Source: Fistularia commersonii (lineage: Eukaryota > Chordata > Actinopteri > Syngnathiformes > Fistulariidae). From it: a stretch of DNA of 64,000 nt. The translations under genes were made by a program, and so were the position numbers. Shown here piece by piece: positions 48,877 through 61,159 of this stretch. Numbering within the stretch: the first letter of the stretch is position 1; every line of letters starts with the position of its first letter. The notes under the pieces are model-generated. The model saw nothing but the letters and a program-made list of their open reading frames with translations. It had not been told where the DNA came from and searched no databases. The stretch lies in contig JBBMNZ010000007.1 in the NCBI GenBank assembly GCA_037954325.1, forward strand, positions 17,744,001 through 17,808,000, written 5' to 3'.

Positions 48877-49964
48877 CGGGCATGCACTGGGGACAGTCAA
48901 AGCCAGACAGCATTACGTCATATCCGTGACTGTCAGGCCCAAGGGACCAATGGGATGAGACTGTACCAGCATGTCTCATATGAGTCAACTTACTCATTAA
49001 GCCAGCAGGAGTTTAATTCCGCATATCAACGTGGTTTCACTGCCTGTCAGGAATCACTGGGGTCCTAATTGAGATAGAAAGTAATATATTAGCAGAATAA
49101 ACTGCTAAGCTTGTGAAACAAGCAATTGCCAAAGACACGGCTCAGAGATTTGAATGCAGCTGAGATCAAATCTGTTTGGGTTTGGAACAAATTTCCCATT
49201 CAAAACGTCGAACGTCTAATGGCTGGTGGTTGCCACAGGTTACATGGATCAACCTCCGCAAACTTCTTTGAAGGCACACTTATTACCAAGAAGTTAGACG
49301 GAGACTTTATGTTTATCGCAGCTGTGACTTGAAAAAATAATGTCCAAGAAACACCGCATTGGTGTTCATTTTTGAATAAGATCTCTAGAGTTGCACATAA
49401 CGCCCCCATAACACAAAAAAGAGTAATAAAACTCAGTTGATTTACATCACACTAGCTGAAACACAATGGTCAGCCAACACCTGTCATAAGATCTACACTA
49501 ATGACAGCGAGCTTAACCAGGTCCACCTGCCACCTGGAGTCACCACAACTACCATGAACCAATAGCAGTGGCGGTCATGGCCTCTGCTTCCCCCTCCTGG
49601 ATTCTGTCAGCATTAACTCAATCATGGCAATCACGTCAGAGGCGGTGCAGTTTTCGAAACAAGATTTAATGATTTAGCCATCGACTCATCCGCATCTTTG
49701 TTGGACTTTAAAGGAGCTACGACGTTGTGCAAAAGTGCTGCTTCTTCTGGAGAGTTCACATGTCAAGGGGGTGTTTCTGTCTCGCACCTTTGTTTCTGTT
49801 TTTAAATTAAACATTCTGTTTAAAGTTTTTTTTTTTGAAATGTCAATGGAGTGCATACTTCTGAAACCAAAACTGAACCAAAAGATGTCTTGAGTCACTG
49901 CTAAGCTCTACCACATAAACCCCAACACTTTGCTGATTTAGAAAAACATGGAACATTAACCAGC
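47309..49964. other. Upstream flank without recognised genes
   Basis: Starts with CT-rich DNA (47477-47570), then becomes AT-rich with a (TA)n tract at 47949-47985 and a GT tract at 48836-48871. Short open frames such as 48838-49068 show no domain. Upstream enhancers could lie here but nothing specific was seen. Confidence 0.6.
47949..47985. repeat. (TA)n microsatellite
   Basis: A perfect TA tract of about 37 bp preceded by GTGTGTG; cruciform-prone. Confidence 0.95.
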
Positions 49965-49972
49965 GTTTCGAC

Positions 49973-52370
49973 CAGACCTGGGCACTTTTCGGCCTGTTGG
50001 GCGTCCCAGTCCGGCCTGCATTCCGCCAGTCATAAATAAATAAGTATTTTGGTGTGGATGCGACGCGACACTCTTTTATTTTGAAAAGGCTTGATGCATT
50101 GTTTGTGAGTGCACACACATTGATGCTACTGTCTACACAGTGACAGGTGATGCTAGCAGCCAAATAACCCTGATATCAATATAAGCTCATGGTGGAAAAA
50201 AGAAAGGTTTTTTGGACGGCGAAATATTTGTTTACAAAAGTCAAAGGTTAAGCGGTGTTTTTAGTTTGTTTTGCACAAGTGGCTGTGTTCAAGGATTACA
50301 ATCTTCATCGCCACTACACGACTAAACACAAGGAAAAATACAAGAACTTTTCGGATAAAGAGCACGCCGATGAGTCATCTGTATTGCTAGCCAAGTTGCA
50401 AACTCGACAAACACTTTTTACAAAACGCTTGGCATCCAGAGGTGCAGCGGCCAGACAAGTTTTGTATATCTCACAAGAAGATATAACAAAAAGAGCAGAT
50501 AGAGCAAACCATTTTATGATGGGGAGTTCATTAAGACTCGGCTGCACTAATATGTCCCGAAAAAAAGGGTCTTTTGAGAATGTCTCCCTTTCCCGCCGCA
50601 CTGTGTTGAGATGGATTGAAGGCAGTGAAAATCCTGGAGCTACAACTTAAGGACAGCGTGAATTACTTTAAGTACTTTTCCTTGGCTTTGGATGAGAGCA
50701 GTGATATGCGGGACACTGCCTAGCTGCTCATCTTTCGATCTTTCGGGATCAACGTGGATTTCAAAACCACGGAGGACCTGGCAGGCATGCGGTCAATGAA
50801 AGGGACAACAACGGGGAGGGACTTCTTAACAGAGGTAAACGCACGAGTCGAAAACTTGAGACTGAAATGGAAAAAACTGGTGGCCGTGACAACAGATGGT
50901 TGTCCAAATCTCACAGGAAAAAAGTTGGTCCTTTAAAGAGAATCCAAGACAAAGTGACAGAAAAGAACCCTGAGCAGAAATTAACTTTTTTTCATTGTAA
51001 AATATACATCAGGAGGTGTTGTGCAAGTCAGTGTTAAAAGTGAATCACGTTGTTGAACTTGTAAGTAAAACAGTTAACTTGAGATTTTGCTCTGAATCGC
51101 AGACAATTTGTTGCACTTTTAGAGGAAAACAAGACTGACCACCATGACATAGGCTACCATACAGCTGTCAGGTGGCTCAGTTTGGGGAAAAGTGCTGAAA
51201 GGCCTCTGGGACCTGAGAGAGGAGATTCAGGAGTTTTGTGAGAAGAAACGAAACGCCGTCCCTCAACTTTCAGATGCAGACTGGTTGGTAGATCTTGGTT
51301 TTTACTCTAGATGCGACCTCTCAGATGAATCAACTAAATGTCAAACTGAAAAGCAAACAAATTTTTGTGAATTAAATGTACAAAGCTTTCAGCAGAAAAT
51401 TGCAGCCTCTGTCAAGCCAACTGGGAGATAATATTCTCACTCTCATGCCAACACTGATGCAAGCTACACCATCAGCAGATCAGCTCCACAGGCACTCATC
51501 AACATCAACAGTACAGTTGGACGCCCTGCATGTTGAGTTTTCAAAGCGATTTCAAGACTTTTAAACAGTTGAGTGAAATGCACATGCTTTCTTATCCCTT
51601 CACTTGCAGTGTTGATAATGCATCCGGTGATGTTCAGGTGGAACTTCTTGACTTGCAGCCTGACACACTTTTGGCAGGGCGCTTTGTGTCAGTCCCTCTG
51701 CTTGACATTTTGCTCTTCCCTAAAAGCGGAGAACTTTCCACACATGAGGAGACATGCTCAATAGATCCTTGTGCTCTTTGGATCTAAATATGTTTGCGAA
51801 CAGATATTTTCAGTGATGAAGTTTAACAAATCCAGATACAGGTCTTCCATGCACATAGCCGCATCAGACATTGAACCAGATTTCAAAGCAGTTGTTGAAG
51901 CCAAAGACAGATTTGACTTTTCTCACTGAACAATTTAACTGAACATGATTAAAATCGCTTATTGCTAATGTATAAAGTTGATCAGTTGTTCATCTTTAAG
52001 ATACTAATTTATTGATTTCACGATGGAGAAATTCACTTTAATACACACCATTAAAGTTAAAAATAAAATTAAAATGATGGTATGATCATTGGTATGATTG
52101 TGTTTGTTTTTTTAAATTATTACTGTTATAGGATTATTAATGATTCCCCCTTCAACCTAAATGACAATTAATATATTTTTATAAATATTTACAGAATATT
52201 CTTATTTCTTATCATCAAAAAAATCTGATTTAAGCAATGCATTATAAAAGATTGAATGAGAAAATGTATTTTGAGCAGTATTAAATGATGAGAGTTATTG
52301 TTGGTTCGGCCCTCCAACATATTTTAGATTTTGCTTGTGGCTCCCTGTAGAAATTAATCGTCCACCCCTG
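49973..52370 (+). mobile_element. Nearly full-length but inactive hAT DNA transposon
   Basis: 2,398 bp. The left end is CAGACCTGGGCACTTTTCGG and the right end reads CCACCCCTG (reverse complement CAGGGGTGG), weak hAT-type terminal inverted repeats starting CAG and ending CTG. It is flanked by an 8-bp target duplication with one mismatch: GTTTCGAC at 49965-49972 and GTTTAGAC at 52371-52378. It encloses a broken GTF2IRD2-like transposase. Subterminal GGCC-rich repeats on both sides fit hAT structure. Confidence 0.88.
50189..51929 (+). pseudogene. hAT transposase pseudogene (GTF2IRD2/BED-finger-like)
   Basis: Blocks in order: MVEKRKVFWTAKYLFTKVKG (then a TAA), VAVFKDYNLHRHYTTKHKEK (BED-type finger HxxxH), SFENVSLSRRTVLRWIE, YFSLALDESSDMRDTA, EDLAGMRSMKGTTTGRDFLT, KLVAVTTDGCPNLTGKK, GLWDLREEIQEFCEKKRNAV, SSQLGDNILTLMPTLMQATP, and the C-terminal dimerisation part SKYVCEQIFSVMKFNKSRYR ending DRFDFSH before TGA. 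Several frameshifts and stops disrupt it. The block order and content match the Charlie-like hAT transposase group from which vertebrate GTF2IRD2 gained its C-terminal half. It is not expected to be functional. Confidence 0.9.
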
Positions 52371-52854
52371 GTTTAGACTAAAATAATGTCACATTTCTGG
52401 CAAATAGGCAGCCTCATACATTCCTTCTCTGAGCTCCCAATGTAAAATTTAAGCTGATGGGAGCAAACAAGTATTTTATTACGTCTATTTAAATTTCTGA
52501 TGAAGAAATCTGCAAGCAGGAAGTGACAGATATATTTCATTCATTTATTCAATGCACATTAGCTAGATTGTCACACTGTTAAATGAATCATCACTGGCGG
52601 TTCAACCAAACTTTGTCTACTGTAAATGCAATTCTATATTTTCAATCCATTAAGAGGGTGTTGTCGTTGTCCTTGGCCCAGTCACAAGTAATGAAAAAGT
52701 GTGAGTTAATCTATTTTTCAAGAACAAAAATCTCAGAACACTGACAGGAACCGCAGAGAAAGTGGAAGTGTGAGATGAGGTTCGGGACAACGTAGACGGA
52801 GCTATGCTGCAAACACACCTCGCAACTGACTGGATGTGCAGAGGGGGTTGGTAC

Positions 52855-53155
52855 CGTTCCTAAATAACATTGATCAATTGGTAGGGGTTTAACCTGGAAT
52901 GGTCACCTGTCAATTGTAGGGTAACAAATAGTGACATTCGATCATTCGCTCTCCCATTCACACCTATGGACAAGTTAGTGTCTCAAATGAACTCGCTGAT
53001 TGTCTTTTTGACTGTGGGAAGAAGACAGAGTACTAAGAGAGAACCCAGTCAGAAACCAGGAGGACATGAAGACTAAACACAGAAAGAAAGGTGGAGTCAG
53101 ACCTTCTTGCTGTGAGGTGGGAGAATTGAATTCTGTGCCACCCAGGCTGGAGGCT
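52855..53155 (-). repeat. SINE-like dispersed repeat, diverged
   Basis: Contains GGTCACCTGTCAATTGTAGG, TTTTTGACTGTGGGAAGAAG, AAACACAGAAAGAAAGGT and TTCTTGCTGTGAGGTGGGAG, the reverse complement of the same repeat seen at 45.0 kb. It lies between the hAT element and the LINE fragment. Confidence 0.75.
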
Positions 53156-53329
53156 GTTCTGCTTTAAAAAGAAAAGACAATTTTTCAATTTGTCTAGCTC
53201 TGTCCCTGAATGACAGTGACTGACTGCTCTGTCAGTTCTTGATGCAGCACAGACTTATCATACCCATATTATACAGAATAATTACAGAAAGTCAAGAAAA
53301 ACAACCTCCGGCTCCGGTAGTGTGACACC

Positions 53330-54553
53330 AACCTCACAGTCCCTGCATCCCGACGAAAAATTGTTGACAAAACAGCAAAACAGCAAACAGTGGAATGGAG
53401 ACTGTTCACCCTCTTCACCTACGACTTCCAGTTCCTGCCGCCTCCAAAAGTTCTCAGATAACTCTTCCATCGTTGAATGCATCAACAATGACAATGAGGA
53501 GGAGTACAGAGGTCTAATCGCGAGTTTTGTTGAGTGGAGCAACCAGAACCACCTCCTACTCAACATCTCCAAGACCAAGGAGGTGGTTGTGGACTTCTGG
53601 AAGAATTGGAGGAGACAGGTATTGATCACCATTCAGGGTGAAGAGGTGGAGATAGTGGACTGGGTCCACATCAACAACAAACTGGCCTGGTCACACAACA
53701 CTGACGCACTCTACAGAAAGCGTCAGAGCAGATTGTTCTTCCTGAGGAGACTGATGTTGTTTGGCATATGTAGTGGGCTCCTCAAGACCCTCTACCAGTC
53801 TATGGTAGCCAGTGCACTCTTCTTCGGTATAGTGTGCTGGTGGGGCGGTGCCAGGACTGGTGAGGTCAATATGCTAAATAAGATAGCAGATAGCTCCGTG
53901 GTGGGACTGAACCTGGACCATCTTCAATTGGTGGCAGTAGGGAGGGTGAAGGACAAACTTGGAGCCATCCTACAATCCTTCTCACCCTCTACACGACGAG
54001 CTGTGGCTGATGTGCAGCTCCTTCAGCCAATGGTTCATCACACCCCGGCGCAGAACCGAACGCTTCAGACGCTCCTTTGTGCCCAAGTCCATCAGACTGT
54101 ACAACAACGATCTGGATGGCACACAACTATGACTGGTCTAATTGCACCTGTGCTGCTTCCACAATCTCACTACCTCATCCATTCATGTCATGCCTCAACT
54201 CTGCTGTCCTCGTTCTTTCCAACCAGAACACATCCTGCCTATTTTTGTTTATTTATTTTATTCATTGCTATTTTCACTCTATATATAAATATATATATTG
54301 TTGTTCAGTTCTGGCAGTGTATTCCCCCCCCCCCCCCCCCCCCCCACTGTTCCTTTACGTTGTCCATTATTATCCCTGATGTTGTTGTTGTTGCTGCTGT
54401 TGCTGTCTTGTTATCTTCTGTCTTCTGTCTCTCAGTTTCTATTTATATTCATATTTATTTTACCTTTTTTATTTTTGACATTAAAGCTGTTACGCTGCTG
54501 TGACAAAGGAATTTCCTCTATGGGGATCAATAAAGTTTATCTTATCTTATCTT
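53330..54553 (+). pseudogene. LINE fragment (CR1/L2 superfamily, Rex1-like): RT 3' part and 3' UTR
   Basis: Seen: LQKFSDNSSIVECINNDNEE (the RT catalytic YADD region, altered to FSDN), LLLNISKTKEVVVDFWK, DALYRKRQSRLFFLRRLMLF, LLKTLYQSMVASALFFGIVC, then VGLNLDHL. Near 54,050 a frameshift moves the ending to another frame: RTERFRRSFVPKSIRLYNND then LDGTQL and TGA. A 3' UTR follows with a C22 tract (54324-54345) and the typical LINE end GGGATCAATAAAG plus TTATC repeats (about 54530-54553). It is 5'-truncated and mutated at the active site, hence dead. Confidence 0.88.
54324..54345. repeat. Homopolymer C22
   Basis: 22 consecutive C within the LINE 3' UTR. Long poly-C is rare in this window and its length may be a sequencing or assembly estimate. 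Confidence 0.95.
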
Positions 54554-54559
54554 AAAAAG

Positions 54560-57500
54560 GTGGACTAAATACTATTTCAAAAAAAGAACATTGGATAAAG
54601 GACCACAGATTGAGTTTATATTGATTCAAGGTACCAAAATTAATTACACCATTACAAAAATGAACAATGGGTGAAAATAGGGCTAAAATGAAAAACAAAT
54701 TTTCAGTCAACTAATGTTGAAAAATGGATTCAAACACCATATTTCATCAAGAACTTCTTGATAGGCCACTGCCCTGTGAGTTCATACTTCACCCAAGTAT
54801 CTCAAGACTAAGTGCGAATTTTGTGGAGACAACAGGCTGAGACAGCGACGGCTGAGCTGTTGGTGAATCACAGAGAAGGACCTGAGTCATCTGCATGGAC
54901 ACCCAGGTGTGGTCATTCCCAGCCTCCGTCTGTGCTGTGCCCTCCTTTCAGAACTGAGGGTTGATGAATCACACGATTGAGGACCTGTTCCTTCTTCTCC
55001 CCTCTTACTCCGTTTGAAACCCCAGAGCGTGTATTTATCGCAGTCTTTTTGGGGAATCAGACGCAAAACGGCTGTGTATTGAAAGACGGATGTAAGGAAA
55101 GGGGAGGGAGAGGGAGGAAGCCTGTTGCTTTGAGAAGCAGAGATAAAGTGAAATTCAATACAGGAAGGCTGGTTTGAGTAATACCAGGCACCAAAACACG
55201 GCACTGGGCTCTGACACAGGATTAAACATCTCTGGAATTTCTCTCTGACAGACTGAGATGTACTGAAATTGTCTGACAGGGTGGATGCAAACTGCAGTCA
55301 CTCCAAGTGTGATCCCGAAGGTCAAATGTTACTACATCACCTTGATAAAGTACACCCCCTTGACTGTTATTGCAAGGTTTTACAGCCTGAGAAGTGATAT
55401 GGGGCACATCTGTCAGCATCAGTGTTTTCCTTGTGGCATGTGCACACTCGGTGGCAGTTGTTGACGACTACTCTGGCAAACTGAGAGTACTGGATGTGGT
55501 CATTGTTGCTTGGTCAGTTTCAGTGAATCATTGTGCCAGAGAACAGCCTGTCAGGAGGGCATGCACAAAATCGTTTTTCAACCTCATCTTATCTCGCTGT
55601 CTCTGACATTCAAACCATTTTTAGCTCTTTATCTGATGTCTTCTTCTTGCTGGGGTCCAGATCACGAGTCCTTATGGTTCCCCGTGTTCAGACGACTGAT
55701 TCCTGGTTCAGTCTGGTACCATAATATTAAACTGTTGATATTGGGCAGAAAAGCATTAGTCTGATGGGGGCAAGGATTAAGTGAACAGCACTGCAGGCAT
55801 GATTAATGTTGTTTCAGATTATGGTCTTAGGTGAGAAGTAAGACAAGTCAGACTTATGGAGTCTATAAATATATTTTTTACTGTGTACCACATTGGTTGC
55901 TTTGGAGAATTGTGTCATACGGATAAATGGATAAGAATAAGACGGAGAGTCTGGACCTGAGAGTCAGATGACAAATTCCAAATTGTGCCACAGTACTGTT
56001 TACCTTCTCCTTATAAGAGGATGGAATTCCTCCCATCCAGTTTACAGTGAACCGAAGCTCAACGCTGCTGTAAAACTGAGAACCAGAACAGAGAGGTGCT
56101 GTGATTGCGGCTGTTATTGATCAGTTCCAATTTACTTGAATATCAATTACTTGATATCCAATCTCCTCCACCATGGGCACTGATGAATCATGTAAGGTTG
56201 ATTCATAGGTCTTTGTTGCGACACATACTTAGAATAATTCATCAGAACCCCAGTTCTGAGACTGCAGTCCAAAAAGGCATTTTCTGTTTGGTTAAATGTG
56301 GATCAGGCCTGAGATGCAACACAGTAAAGTAATGTTCCACACCCCTGGATTGTGTGGTTAAATTCAAAAATTTGACAAATTTACTGCCGTCGCCCTGTGG
56401 GGCTGTCATTTTCATATGTTGAAAGTACTGGGAGGAGAAAAAGCAAATAGTTAGCTTTCTTTTCCCCAAATTCCCTCTAAGTTAAAAGCACAGGATCAGA
56501 TCAGCCTGTTGGATGAGGAGCACATAAACAAATCAGTTTTGTGTTGGTCTCTAAATTATTAAAAAAGTGCAGTTGCTAAATGACATGACCTATCGAGAAA
56601 TAATTCATTGGGGTGGGGGAGCTACAACACATACCTTTTTGCCTCAGGACAAACAGCTTTGTGACCACCTCGACCGGCAGTACATTGTTTGAGCTGTGAA
56701 AACACAGCAGAGAACAAGTTAGGGAGAAATTGTGCTTCTACTCATACAATGAAAACAAACATATCCAGCTTGTGTTTAAAGTTCACTCTTTTTTCAGTAT
56801 CTAAGTTATCTTTTGTGTCTTTTTTTTGTTTTTTGTTTTTTTAAAACTTGTGCAAGTTACCTCAATGTAACATGATATAGGCCTGAATATAAATAATAAA
56901 TGCTGACACTGTTTTAGTTGATGAAAATGGCTTGTGCTGGGAAAACAAATGAGAATACATTGTTGTTGATGTTCAGCTGGAGGTTCATGCGCCTTGTTAT
57001 TTTATGCTTATTGGCATTTGCTGTATATACCAAGTATATCTGATAGGCTGAATGACCCTGAGAGTTTCCCACGGAAGTCATACTAATTCTGTCAGACAGA
57101 CTAATCAGTGTCTGATATTATTGGCTGATTCCACCAATCTCTCTCAGATATATTGATTTTCTTTGAGCTGGATATTGACTTAAAGTTCAACACTATGAAA
57201 ACTTTAGGGATCAATGTTTCTTGCACAGAATCAACCATAATAACCAGTTTCTTGCACAGAATAATTCTCCCATTAAAAGTTTCAAAAAGCTTTATTGTCA
57301 AATTGTAGTGTCAGGTATGAATAAATTATTATTGTTTGTGCTGTCACTTTTTGGCTGCTATTTATTTGTGCTATCTACTATTTGGTGATATTTGATTGTA
57401 ACAAATGTTGTAACACCAGTATCAGGAGATGTAATGCCACCTGTTTGGAGTAGTATAAATTCAATAAAATGCTGAATTTTATCATTTAAAAACAATAGTT

Positions 57501-57730
57501 TAAGAATTCATGATAATCTATATGGCTACCCAAATGCTGGTAGAAGGTTTCTTCAGGCTTTCAATTCGAAAGGTCTGGGAATTTAACAATAATTTAACAA
57601 AGCTTCTCTGCCAAAAACTGACATGAAATTGAGCTTTCGAAATGGATGTTGAAAACGAATAAAAACGTTGCTTTTTTTGTATGTCTTCAAATGCAACCAT
57701 CTGCAGTCATCTTCACTATGTCTGTGTTTA
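54560..57730. other. Intergenic stretch with one exon-like segment
   Basis: Mostly AT-rich DNA, no domain-bearing frame. The only gene-like signal is the 59-nt segment on the minus strand at 56635-56693. Confidence 0.55.
56635..56693 (-). other. Unassigned exon-like segment, 59 nt
   Basis: On the minus strand CTGTGTTTTCACAG precedes CTCAAACAATGTACTGCCGG, and GAGGCAAAAAG precedes a GTATGTG donor. One frame is open (SNNVLPVEVVTKLFVLRQK). Another contains an ATG that stops after 13 codons. The splice sites are good but no protein match is recognised and no partner exon was found. It could be a 5' UTR exon of a transcript or chance. Confidence 0.25.
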
Positions 57731-57759
57731 TTTAGCACCATAGATACATTTGTGTTTGG

Positions 57760-58095
57760 AGTAGAGTTTTGGCTCTAGAGACAGCTGAGTAGTTTTCCAG
57801 CTGTAGAAATGCTCCACAGTGATCCTCATCCCCAAGAAGAGTACCACTAGAACACCTAATGACTTCAGACCTGTGGCTCTGACCTCATTCGTGATGAAGG
57901 CTATGGAGAGGATAGTTAGACAACATATCATCGGATCAACCAGTTCATCTATGGACCCTCTTCACAAGCAGAGGTGTGGATGACTCAAAAATATTCATTT
58001 TAGACACCATACACAGACATTTGGACAGTCCCAACACCTCAGACTCTTGTTTGCGACTTTTCCGCCACATTCAACACACAACTCCACATCCTGGC
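57760..58095 (+). pseudogene. LINE fragment (CR1/L2 type): RT N-terminal part
   Basis: Encodes STVILIPKKSTTRTPNDFRP, VALTSFVMKAMERIVRQH and, after frame changes, SMDPLHNKQRCGVDDSKIF, LDTIHRHLDSPNTSDS and FRHIQHT. These match the fingers/palm start of CR1/L2-type reverse transcriptases (PKK..NDYRPVALTS). It is disrupted and ends before the catalytic box. It is a separate insertion from the 53.3 kb fragment because the parts lie in the wrong order for one element. Confidence 0.82.
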
Positions 58096-58264
58096 TGACA
58101 AACACTCTTCCAGATGTCTATGTGTGGTGTCTAAGATGAATATTTTGGTGTTCACATATCACAGAGAGTCTTTGCCAATACCATCTTCTCTGGCTAGACT
58201 TTTCAAAGTATCAGGTGGAATTTAAAAAGGGATTAAGCATTTTTCTGTCGCAGACAGGCAGACC

Positions 58265-58560
58265 AGGCAGATTAGAATGTTACACCCTCTTGTACCCCTT
58301 TTTAAAGGGGGGGACACCAACCTGGTTTGCTATTCCAGAGGCTATTCCAAGATGCTTTAGCCCCAACAGAGTCCCCAGACTCTGCTTCCTCATTGACCGG
58401 CATATCGTGGAATTCGAAATATTCCTTCCAAAACTCCCAACATCTCAAGTCGATGACATTTGTTGATTTGTTGAAATTTACTCTTTTTCTCAAGTTGGAT
58501 AGAACAAGAACAACGTTCTTTCTGGCCATTGGATTTCATAATTTGCAACTTCCTAATTTT
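58265..58560 (-). pseudogene. Second LINE fragment on the opposite strand
   Basis: The minus frame reads LRCWEFWKEYFEFHD, then NEEAESGDSVGAKASWNSL, then KPGWCPPL and, after a frameshift, FKKGYKRV. The EEAESGDSV and PPLFKKG..RV motifs are those of a common fish LINE pol linker/RT entry. It is heavily eroded; the clade cannot be named safely. Confidence 0.6.
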
Positions 58561-58939
58561 ACAACACCGGGGAAGTCCTCATAGTCCCTGCCTGCTGCAG
58601 CAGATGTCATGCACGTAAAGCATTGGGAGAATCTTACAGAAATAATAACGGTGTAGCAACAGAAATGGCAGAAAAAGAAACAGTCATGGTGGTGGTCATT
58701 TCAGGGTTCAATGTGAGCATTAAGGCGCTGCAAAAAACATGCTCAGTAGTGGGATTGATTTCCTCCTATCAGGGTCACTACTGTTCTTTATCTGTACATG
58801 GCATTTGGCCTTAACCAATTTGACACAAAGGTATTGACATCTTTTGCAACAGAGGCTCTCCTCTGAGCACAATGTTTGGGCTACCTCTTTATAAGAATTC
58901 ATGGCCAAAAGAACCCCAAAAGAAAATACTTCTCACTTC

Positions 58940-60420
58940 TCATGGAATATGTAGAGGTTTTTAGGCAATGAAAAAAAAAAAAATGAGAAGAAGTTGGCTT
59001 ATGTACTTTAAAAAAGATGAAAGCTTGCACTGTTTGAACTGCAAAATGTTTTCCAAGGCTGATAACAAACTGAATAGGGAGGACTAAAAAACTGGAAAAA
59101 TGCAAACTACCCGCCAAATGTCCATGAGGATAGCAAGGAGCATAATGCTTGCATGGCAACATGGAAGGACTTGTAGGTCTGCTTTAAAAAAGGGCACTCA
59201 ACAGACAAAGAGGAGATGGCACTTGCCAGAGGGAAAAAGAAGTGATGTGATGTTCTATATTGATTGTTGGCAATAATTCAGTCAATAACTGAAAGAATCT
59301 TGGCTTTCAGGGGGTCCACAGACACATTAAACAAACCAGATAATGACAATTTTCTAAAAGAAGTGGAGCTTATGACGAAATCTGAGGCGGTGATGAAGTA
59401 GCGAGTCAGTAAGGTAGAACGTACAGCTGGCAATCACATAAATTATCTTGGCAAAACAATCCAAAATGAACTGACAGACTTCATCAGTTCAAAAACGATA
59501 CAAACCATTGTGTCAGAGATCAAAACATCGTATGTATTTCTCCATTTTTTAGATTGCAACCGAGATCTGTGTCCTAAGGTAGAGAAGTCAACAGGGGAAC
59601 ATTTGTGATGTATAATCTTAAAGACATCCTAACATTCCATGTCATGACCGCAGAGGACAGTCTTATGGCTGAAGGGAAAAAGAAAAGGTGTTCAGGCAAG
59701 GTTGCTTGAGTTGACCTGGAGAGCTTTTTGTCCCACACTTTAAATCTGGTAACAGCTGATGCAGCAAAAAGCTCACAAGTTGCCTTTAGCAACTTTGGCC
59801 ATTTAACAGAGTTATTTATGCTCTTCCCAGCTTCCATCGACAACTCACAGAGGCTCTTCTGGAGGTAATGGAAATGACTGCAGACCCTGTGGTAAGAGCT
59901 GAAGCCCCGTCTTTGGCTGAGGAGATTGGATTCTATTGCTTTTTTCTTTGTGCAGCCATCTTTGATATTCTCAGCAAGATCCAGCATGTAAGTAAATGAA
60001 TGCAATCGCCCTCTATGCAGCCAGATGTGGGCATCAACTTACTGAAAAAAATAGATTCCCTCATCTGCTTCAGAAACACTGAATTTTGTGTTGCACAGAC
60101 AACAGCAAAGTAGATGTGTGAAGAAATAAATGTGGATCCTGAACACAAGCAAAAACATTTGATAACCAAATAGGCACGTTAGCATTGGTCTCCAGGTGAG
60201 CCCATTGAAAAAAGGAGACAACATACTTTAATGTGGTTGCGACTATAGCCATCTCTTCATTTGATGGGGGTCCCAGAACCTTAGAGAGGTGGATAACAAG
60301 TTAAGGGTGCTCCTTAACTTCTCAAATATTCAAAAAGAAGAGCTGCAACAGCAATATCGAACCCTGAGCACTGCTGTACCTACAGCAGCCAGTCATTGTC
60401 CATGACATCAATGGTACAGA
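58940..60420 (+). pseudogene. hAT transposase relic (ZMYM1/DUF4371-like)
   Basis: Plus-strand blocks in order: KMFSKADNKLNRED, ARSIMLAWQHGRTCRSALKK, AFRGSTDTLNKPDNDNFLKE, NHINYLGKTIQNELTDFISS, KTIQTIVSEIKTSYVFLHFL, then ADPVVRAEAPSLAEEIGFYC, IFDILSKIQHVSK, MQPDVGINLLKKIDSLICF and VDPEHKQKHL. These follow the TTF-finger, DUF4371 and middle domains of ZMYM1-like hAT transposases. There are multiple stops and frameshifts, and the C-terminal dimerisation motif was not found. It is related to, but separate from, the relic in intron 1. Confidence 0.82.
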
Positions 60421-60619
60421 TCTTCCAATGGAAATTAGTAATTTTCCATAAATGCCTTAAAGGAATGTGAAAAAAATGGTCCTCGGCCCTCCTCCATGAG
60501 AGGAAGCTGACAATAATTTACCCCAACATGTGAGTTGCTCTGAGAATCTCTGCTACCCTTCCTGTGACAGTGGCTTCTGCTGCTGATAGAATTCTCTGTA
60601 AACTCATCCATCATCTCCT

Positions 60620-60915
60620 GGTTATCCTGCACTCAGGGTCGTGAGGGATGCGGGAGCCTATACCAGCTGTCATAGGGCGAGTGGCGGGGTCAACCCTGGA
60701 CTGGTTGCCTGTCAATCGCAGGGCCACATATACAGACAGACAATTGGGGCAATTTTTCCAATTAACCTGCTGCATATTTTTGGACTGTGGGAGGACACTG
60801 GAGAACCCGAAGGAAACCCACGCAGACACTGAACATGCAAACTCCACACAGAAAGGTACCCTTGTCAGAATTGTGCTGTGAAGTGCTAACCACTGTGCCA
60901 CCATGCCGCTCCCTC
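60620..60915 (-). repeat. SINE-like dispersed repeat, near full length
   Basis: Contains CCTGCACTCAGGGTCGTGAG, GGACTGGTTGCCTGTCAATC, TTTTTGGACTGTGGGAGGAC, AACATGCAAACTCCACACAG, AAAGGTACCC, and a head GTGCTAACCACTGTGCCACC. It is the best-preserved reverse copy of the 45.0 kb repeat. Confidence 0.82.
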
Positions 60916-61159
60916 TGTAAATTTATACTCATTAAAACTTATGTGAGCTCTAATATGATGCAAGAGCATCTCATGGATGGATATTCCATCATACACTCTA
61001 ATCAGTTGTCAATCAGTTGTCAGGTTGTAGGTGACTTAAATGCAAGAAAGATGCAGAGAGTAATCCATGAGCAATCACTGTGAGATGGAGTGGTGAAATG
61101 TAGTTAATGCAGTTTTTAAAAAGCACCACTAGAGGTCTCTCCCAAATCCCTTTTTTCTA

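Noticed and set aside
53282..53632. Minus-strand 116-codon frame
   Set aside because: Antisense shadow of the LINE reverse transcriptase fragment.
59574..60005. Minus-strand 143-codon frame
   Set aside because: Antisense of the hAT transposase relic, whose plus-strand blocks match the family in order.
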